From contig CM030872.1 in assembly GCA_018105865.1 (NCBI GenBank), positions 7,784,516 through 7,848,515 on the forward strand: a stretch of DNA of 64,000 nt, read 5' to 3'. The translations under genes and the position numbers were made by a program. The notes beneath the pieces are model-generated. The model was not told the origin of the DNA and ran no database searches. It saw nothing but the letters and a program-made list of their open reading frames with translations. The stretch's first letter is position 1, and the number at the start of each line of letters is the position of its first letter. Positions 33,891-42,800 of this stretch are shown here, in pieces. The stretch is from Metaphire vulgaris (taxonomy: Eukaryota > Annelida > Clitellata > Crassiclitellata > Megascolecidae).

Positions 33891-36800
33891 AGACAAAATC
33901 AAACTAAAGACTGGTATGTCTTTAGTCTAAGTCAATACAATTAATCATTTTGAGGTAGTCATAAAATATCTCATCAAAAAAATCCACTAAATCGATAGTC
34001 TTAGTATAAATTCTTCATTACAACTATACAATGGCTCCATATAACCAACCTTCCAACACATAATGTACATCTGAACACAGTGCACAAGCAAGTACAACTT
34101 ATCACAAAATTGTATATAGTTAACATACACATGAACATACACATGAACACAACCATGTATAACATGCATAACATACATTACACCACGTGAAACATGTCGC
34201 ATAACATACATTATACCATGTATAACAAGTTGCAAATAACAAAGCAGTTTGTTCCTGTTGTGGAAAAATCCAAATTTTATAAACACATGTTTGTGTGTGT
34301 AAAGATATGATTTCAATACTTTTAAAATGTCTTCAGATATACAGTAGTCACAAATTGTAACAGTCAGCCTGTCTATTCATGAAGCAAGGAACACACAAAT
34401 ATAAAGCAGCCTCTAATAAAAAAGGCAGATCAATCAATCAATCAATCAATCAATCAATTTCCATGATGCCACTAACATAAAGCCTATGGCATCAACTGAT
34501 GGTGCACCAAATACAATCCAATAGAGACCCAGGTTAAACCAGAAAGGTGTCAGATCGGCGGGGAACAGGGATATTTTTACACCCCCCCCCAATCTGACAC
34601 TGATACCCCCAATCCTCAGATTTGGGGGTGTCGGATGACCTTTTTTGCTTGTCAGACTTTTTCGGCAGGCACCCCCAGAAAATACCAACACCACCCAAAA
34701 TTCCTAATCCTTGAAATAACCCTGGCGGGGAAGCAACCTAAGGGGGATATGCACCAAGCCAGACAGGCACTTCCTAAGACTAGATCTAGAAGATAATAAT
34801 GTGCTGGTTATACGATGAATCGCTCACCAAAAGCAAGTCTAGAGCCGATATGCGAACATTGTAGGAATACGAATCTTCATCTTCGTCTTCAACAAACTGA
34901 TCAGGATTTGCTGTCCACTGACATATCTGTACAAGAATTCAAAATAATTTCAAGGTACAATTATGTCAATCCAAATTTCCAACTGCCAGCTAAACATCTA
35001 TAAAACAAGCTACCGGTAATCATAAAATACTAGATTGTGGATTTTAAAGTCAACTCCTTGCAGTTTCCATAATTTATTTAATTGGCAAAATGCATTTATA
35101 AAAAATGTTTGAAAGACTTTTAAAAGTCAATCATTAATTAGAAGGGCAAAGGTTTGCCATTGCTTTTATAGACCCACATTTTACCCTCACAGCTTAATGC
35201 TGCTACTAATCTATCAATATCTAAGTGATGAACTGCCCTACATCATAAAGCTAAATAAAAACAGCACAAATGTTCAACTAACAATGCCTCCCAGACAAAC
35301 AATCATAAGAATCCCGTTGTTCTTAACTGAACAAAACTATCTCAAAATTTCGTTATCAACTGCACATTAGAACTTCATTATAACGGCCTTGGGTTATAAC
35401 AAATTCTCAGTTAACGTACTGTAATGTACGGTCCCACGCGATGCACTACCGTACTGGATACAGTGGATCCCACTTAATCGCATACCGCTTAATTGCATAA
35501 CCCACATAATCGCATAACAACATAAAAACCCGAACCAGTGTTTTGTGCGTACAGACTTCCCGGCTATTTGCATAGCCCAGTTAATCGCATAAGCAAGGCT
35601 TGCACGGCACCTATGCAATTAAGCGGGTTTCACTGTATAACCACTGCTTTTTTCTAGACACAAAAAGGTTTGGGAACTCATTCCCACGGCCGTTGAGAGA
35701 AATTCCACAGGCTCCTAAAAAGTTTTGAAATTGCTTATATTTTTAGTGATGATTTTTTGTGCTCATGAAGTGTCTAAAAGTGGTGTTGACCTTTTTCTTC
35801 AAAGTAAAACATGCATTATTGCATATTAATATATAAGAGAATATGGGAAAAAAGGTGTGGGAACGCCATCCCTGCGCGTCCCCACAGAAAAAAGCACTGG
35901 ACATAACATATCTCGGATAAAACATACTAAATTTACAGACACGCTAAGTATGTAATAATGAAATTCTACAGTATATTGTAGCTCTAACCTGTTCTTCAGT
36001 CATCTGCATGTAAAGAATTATGTAATAGACGAGTTGGTCGGCAGACTTTCTGACCATCTGTCGGAATTTTGGCGCCTCGACCATTGCTCGTATGAACTCG
36101 AAAATACTCAGGACAAGATTTTCAAACCCCAGAACTTCGCCTAAAAATTCGATTATCATTAGTCAGCGAACACATAAAACCTAGAACTGAATAGGAGTAT
36201 CCAGAACAATCTCTATGGTCACTGATCTATGCCCACCAGCAAGAAATCTGCTTCTGCCATTGGTGTCTATTAATAGACGACAATGGTTTCTATGGTTTCT
36301 GCCCACCAGTGGGCGGAGCAACCAGACGTTGTTGGTAAACACTGGATACCCCTATATAATTATTGGTTACATTTATTTTAGAAAAAGGTAAAGGTAGTCC
36401 CATACTTGAATGAGTGCAGTTATCATGCACCGATCTCCAGGTACTATGCAAGCTGCGATGCAGGTGACTTACGCCATTAATCTAGAGTAGGTTGCCATTA
36501 TTTTCTCTAGACCTGCGTTTTAACTTCGCAGCTAATGCTGCTACCAATTTTTTGATGCCTAAGCTGGGTTGGCCACCGGCACCATTGAAATATTTATTTT
36601 ATTGCCAGATAAACAAATCAATCATAACTCACCATCTGAATCAACGGGATCGTCCGCTTCTTCGACTCCGTTTACAACAGTCCGAACATATCTAACGTTG
36701 AGTCAAGAACTATTCGAAGCACTGGATAATAGAAACGCTACGATATGTATGTATATCCAGTACAGTAAAATCCATACCTTTTAAAACTGACAGAGTAATT

Positions 36801-37075
36801 TCAAGCAAACAGAGCAGCATACAATTATCATGCCCAACGAACCGAGTATTTTCATATCAAGACTTAAAACTCGTCTCCTTCAGATAGCTTTTCTTCCATA
36901 GTCTGCCTTCCCGTTCCTCACTAACATCTGGAGTAGCCTGACTGGAATACCATTGATTGATAGCTTAGAGCATTAGAAATTGTGCTCTAAAGTGCATGCA
37001 TACAACAACTACTACTACCACCACTACCACTCTAATAATAATAATATTATTATTATTACACTATTTCTTCTTTTT

Positions 37076-37114
<39 letters not shown>

Positions 37115-39788
37115 TTACTACTACAACTACTACTCTAATAATAATAATAACAATAATAATAATAATAATAATATCATTATCATTATTATACCAATACCTA
37201 GGGTAAAGCCAAACAAATTTGGACCTAGTTCAACAGTACATTCATTCTTTTTCACTAGTGGCCAGTATCAAGAGTTTGCGCCAAGTTTCACTTAGGAACC
37301 ACACAAAATCAATACAAATCAGCCTATATTAATTAGTCATGTTTATGAAGACTCGATTTCATCATGCATAATGCTCCAAGGTACAGATTATTTAGAATGG
37401 GATACATGTCTGCATTTTGAGTTAGGCAGTGCCATACGGGCTGCAGAATAGACGGGAGATAGTGCGACATCTGGTTCGGGAAGCTCTTGATCAGCATCGT
37501 TAACGCCTGAAAGTGGCAACAAAACCAAACTCTGTGTAAGGGCTCGTCCATATAGTACGCATGCAAGAAAGGCATATTTTCTACCTCCCCTTTACCTCCG
37601 TTTGCACACTGCACATATGCAAGATCTCTTAATTCCAACCCCCTCAGTGTGTACGTACTTTATGGACGTACCTTAAAGAATCCACTATTGTTTACAACAA
37701 GACAAGACAACAGTTTTCCTAGTCAGTCATTTGATAATTCCAATCTGGAATATAACGCTTTTAACCCCTTAACCGTGTATTTAACTGTAACTCAATGTAA
37801 AATGGACGGATATATCGGGGATCCCCAGTTAAGGGGTTAAAGAATTTTCTGAATCAAGTCACAAAGATGAAAGTAGGTCCTGTATTCGAATTCAAGCGTT
37901 GGGTTCCGACACTTATCTCCGGCCTGGGCAATCAGCGAATTAGGCGATAAAAGCCATAAATCTGGGGTGGGTAGCCATTACTTCCCCCCCAGACCGGCGC
38001 TTTACCTCGCAGCTTAGAGCTGCTCTTCATTTTTACCACTTCCCTCTAGCGAATGAAGGCTGAGTCAAACTTTAGGGCTCCGGTGGGACTCGATCCCTTT
38101 CTGCCATCATGCCCCCTCTCTAGAATGTTACCTCTTTGCCACCTTCCCACTCAAAAGAACCATGTAAAAGACTATGTTTTACTAAATAAATTATAAGAAA
38201 CAACCTTAAGTATTTCCATCTTCAGTCCATTATCACAGGTCAAACCATTTGGAACTTGCAGCACGGCCATGAATGCCTCGAGAAAACGAGGCAACAGCGG
38301 GTAAAGCAGCTGCTTGGCCACCCCCTACAGACAAATATATTCCAAGGGCTATGCAGTGAAATGCGTAATGTAAAGTAACAGGATATTTGTATAGCGCCTT
38401 TTTCGAAGATTCATTCAGTAGCGCTCCTGCTGAGATTACTGCATTTTGAGATGCGTTGAAGTGATTTCAGAAACGTTAAAGCAATTTCAGAAAGGTTAAA
38501 GCAGTTGCTAAATTACATATATTGGGGCCAAGAGCATTCCAGAGGATAGGGCCAACTAATTCAAAAATATAATATATATGCGATTATTATGTCACAAATA
38601 TATTATTGCAGAATATCATATACAATATATTCAAAAGTCAAACAAAGGTCCTTCCTGCACTCCTAACCAAAGCCAGGGCTCACAAGGCAATGATAATCTG
38701 TTTCTTAGGCCCCAGTCAGGTTTACCATACAAGAGATATGGGACTAGTATAGCATGCAGCATGTATGTTTGACTATACAGCATTGTTCCTGTTAATCATT
38801 ATGTCATTGGCCTCCAGGCAGGGTTATTTCTAGGATTGGGGGGGGGGGGGAGATGTTGGTAAATTCTGAAAGCCCCTTGCCAAAAAGTCTGACAAGCAAA
38901 AAAGGCCATCCCATAGCTGAGATTGGGGTTGTGGGTCTGAAATTGAGGGTGTGTGGGGGCAAAATATCCCTGTCTCCAGCAAGCAAATGTCCAGTCAACC
39001 TTAGAGCCTAATTTTGCTTAACTTCAGTGTTCTGATGAGAACCGGTCACACAATGCCAAAAGGCCGTTACAATATATACAATATAAATACAATATATACA
39101 GTATACTATATTATAAACAGAAAAATTACACAGATAATATTAAAATATGTTTAGACAACAAAACATAGGGTAACCTTGTTCAACTGATTCATATCAGCAA
39201 TTGTGTTTGCGCACGTATCAAAGATGTTTACAGCGCGACCACGAGTTCTAATACTGAAACCCTAGACCAAAAAAAATTTACACATGACCATAATCTCACA
39301 TTTAAAATATCTTACCCAGTAATATCATAACATATTTTATTTAATTAAAAAAAACAATTGGAAAACCTCATTACCAAGAGTAAAAACTCTAAAATTTCAC
39401 ACGAAGTTTAATGTAAGTAACTTGTTCAGTGGAAAATGAAGAGCATAAGAGTAAGATTCCAAAAAGAAGAACCCAAAATATCTTGACAGCTAATCTGAAT
39501 AATGAAATACCTGCTGCTGGCTAAATATCTTCAGCATTTCAGGCAGAATTACTGGCGCCACCTGTGGCATCTGTGCGTCCGTAACTTCGCGACAGAACTC
39601 TAGAAATAAATTGTCAACAAACAATGCAACAACCTCTCTCTCTCTCTCTCCCCTCCCTCTCTATCTCTCTTTCTCTGTCTGTCTGTCTGTCTGTCTCTCT
39701 CTCCCTCCCTCTCTCTCTCATCACTCTTTTTTTGAACGATCGGCTGCCGCGCATTTGTGAAAGTTAAGTGTGCCATATAAATGAACTT

Positions 39789-39819
<31 letters not shown>

Positions 39820-42800
39820 TCTCTCTCTCCCTCACAGACATGTACGCACACACACAAACACTTATGAAAACAAGATTCAGCTAACAACTGGAGATATATA
39901 AGTAGTACAAATTAATTACAAACAGTACATGCACTAATCTTGTAAAAATTTCAAACCAATGTATTGCATCGCATGAGTTTACACTAGTAACACTCATTGT
40001 CCAATGAATACAAGCAAAATTACAACTAGATTTACTATATATCTATTTATTATAATAACAATAACAATAATAGTCTTTATCATTACTGTTATTATTACTA
40101 TTATTATTATTAAATCCGTTTGCTATATAGCAACATTTACTACAACTACAAGTACTGGATGGTCAACATCAGAGAAGACATGGACTTGAAAGGAATTTAA
40201 ATCACAGAAGGAAGAAGATTAACCCCTTTACCAAGTATTTAACTGTAACTCAATGTAAAATGGACGGATATATTTGGAGTTCGCAGAAAAGGGGTTAATA
40301 GAAGATAGGACTTCTTGGAAATGTTTTGTGTCTAGCTACTGCCGCTAAAGAGTTGGCAGAGAGCACAATGATGATGATGATGATGATGATGATGGCAACT
40401 TCAACATTTCTCAAATCAAAGTACCAGTAGATGAGCACCTGGCAAAACACAACTGAAGCAGGTACATTTTTTCTCACCTGCAGGCCCCTTCAGAGGCTGA
40501 AGGAGGCCCGGGCCAGGTGGAATTTTTAAGCAACGAAAAAAGTCAGCCAAAATTTTAAAAATCGGCAACAAACAAACAAAAAAAGGTAATCGCCCAATTT
40601 TTAACGTGACAAGCAAAAAAAACGTCCTCACCAATATTTAAAAATCATCACCAAATTTTGAGGCCCCTCTCAGATGGAGGCCCGGGCCAAATGGCCCTCC
40701 TGGCCCCCGCTCTGGATGGGCCTGCTCACCTGTGAGTACTCGCATGGCACCGTGAATGAGGTCTGGATTGCCGCCGGCCAAAGCCTGCATCAGAATCTGG
40801 AAAAGTTCCGGCCATTCCTCCGGCCAGTCCCAGTGCGCGATGGCCGAGATGGCGTACGCCACGCTCGACCGAACCTTCCCAATGCTTTCCTTAAGACCGT
40901 GCGGTAACATCCGCCGTATGGAAGCTCTTGCCTTTATTAAATCATTTAACATTTATTCTGAATTAGAATAAAAATGAATGCAAGTTTTAACGTAAACTAA
41001 TCATGCTACAAGCACAAAATGCCAAATTGAACTTGACCATTCTGTGTACAGGGTGGTGCAAAAAAACTGGATTATATTAAATGCAAACCGAAATGTGACT
41101 AGTCCGGTTTTTTTGTGTGCCACCCTGTATATAACATTATACAACAACAATGAAGACTAATGAACAACTGGACAATGCAAGTGCCCACCTGTAATATGCA
41201 TCATTGCCTCATTCATTTAAATAAACCTAATCTTAAACTTTTAAAGCACCAAATCATAATGCATCAAGGCTGGAAAATGTGATTTTAAAAGCCTAGGGTT
41301 TTTAACACCTAAAATACCTGAAAATGTCAAATTTCAGGCTTCTTTTACGTTTTCAAGTTGAAAAATGAAAAGAAACTCATCCTGTACTTTAATTGTTTAA
41401 ACATTTTTACTCTCTGCACTGCAGGCGGCAGGACATGTGACAAGAATATAGAGAAGGGTTTATGGGTGTTGATATGCCAAACATTAGAACCTACAAAAAA
41501 CCTAAATTTTATTTCTCAAAAACCTAGGATTTTCCAGCCCTGTAATGCACAGAAGCATCAGCCGATGGCACACCAAAATCATAAGCACACAAGTTCCAGG
41601 TCAAATTCACAAAAATGAAAATGCAATCTCAGTAAATCCGCATTGAAACAAAGTCATCTGTATTGCGGTCTATGCTGCAAACATTCAGTAGTTCAAGTTT
41701 GAAATTATGAAATCTCTTAGCTAAATATCCTACAACAGATATGAACTCATCCATATAGTAAGTACACAAAAAAGGCATATTTTAATCCCCCCTGCACACC
41801 GTACATACACAAAATATCCTAAATCCAACCCCCCTCAGTGTGTACGTACTATATGAATTAGCCTGATGTCTTACTTCTTCTGAAGTTTCGGGCGCTCGAA
41901 ACTTCTCCGACAACTGCGACCAATGAGCTTCGACATACTGCCTCAAAAGAACCGAGGCAAGTTGGCGGATGGCAAGTGGGCCCTCAGGATTAATTGTAAG
42001 CTCAGCCAAATGAACTCCAAACTCTAAAACATTTACACCGTTGCTGGAAAGGACCATGGACCATGAGAACCAAATGTGAGGTAAAGAGACTAATATTACG
42101 AGGGAAGGTGCTTCATTTAGGATTGCTTGAAAACAAACTGCAACAATTCATGAACATGAGCAAAAGGACATCAAACAGTTGAAGGTTATAAATATATAGA
42201 CTTGTAAAACAGCTTGAAATGCTTATAATTCAAATGAATCCAAATAATGATCAGACAGCTTTGAAATGACAGTCATTCCAGACGTTTAGCATCTGCACTG
42301 TTGATATATCCACACAACTGTTCATCAAACTACAACTTCAAGTAATAAGATGATATAACTATAACCTCTATAACCTACTAGAGGACCTAGACAAGAGGCA
42401 AAGAATGAGATTACATAGCATTACCATAATGGGAATGAATGGATGGGTGAAACATAGTGGTTCTCACACAGGATAAATCCTACTGAACCATTCTAAACCC
42501 TGTTGTTACCACTACTACTTCTACTGCTACTTCTACAACTACTACTACTATTTATCTACATATCCAAATGCGTAATAACATCATGCACCCTATAATAGCA
42601 CTATGCAAGACACGTGGATCCAGATTTTTACTAACTCGATCCCAAAACCGTGCTCGCCGTTCGAACTACTCCCAAAATATTAGGCACAGAAACTATAAAA
42701 GTGCGCTATGGGGGCGCTACATAAATGTCAAAAGGCGCGCAGTTGGTGTGCGACGGGCTGGATGGGAACGGAGCGCAGCCTCACCGTACCTTCGGTCACT

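Larger units (their letters stand above)
35364..35971. mobile_element. Pogo/Tigger-like MITE interrupted by two insertions
   Basis: The left part (35364-35460) and right part (about 35898-35971) together match the intact TATAAC-family copies. Between them are a TA-flanked CAGTGGAATCCC element (35461-35635) and a hAT-like element (about 35642-35895). Confidence 0.7.
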
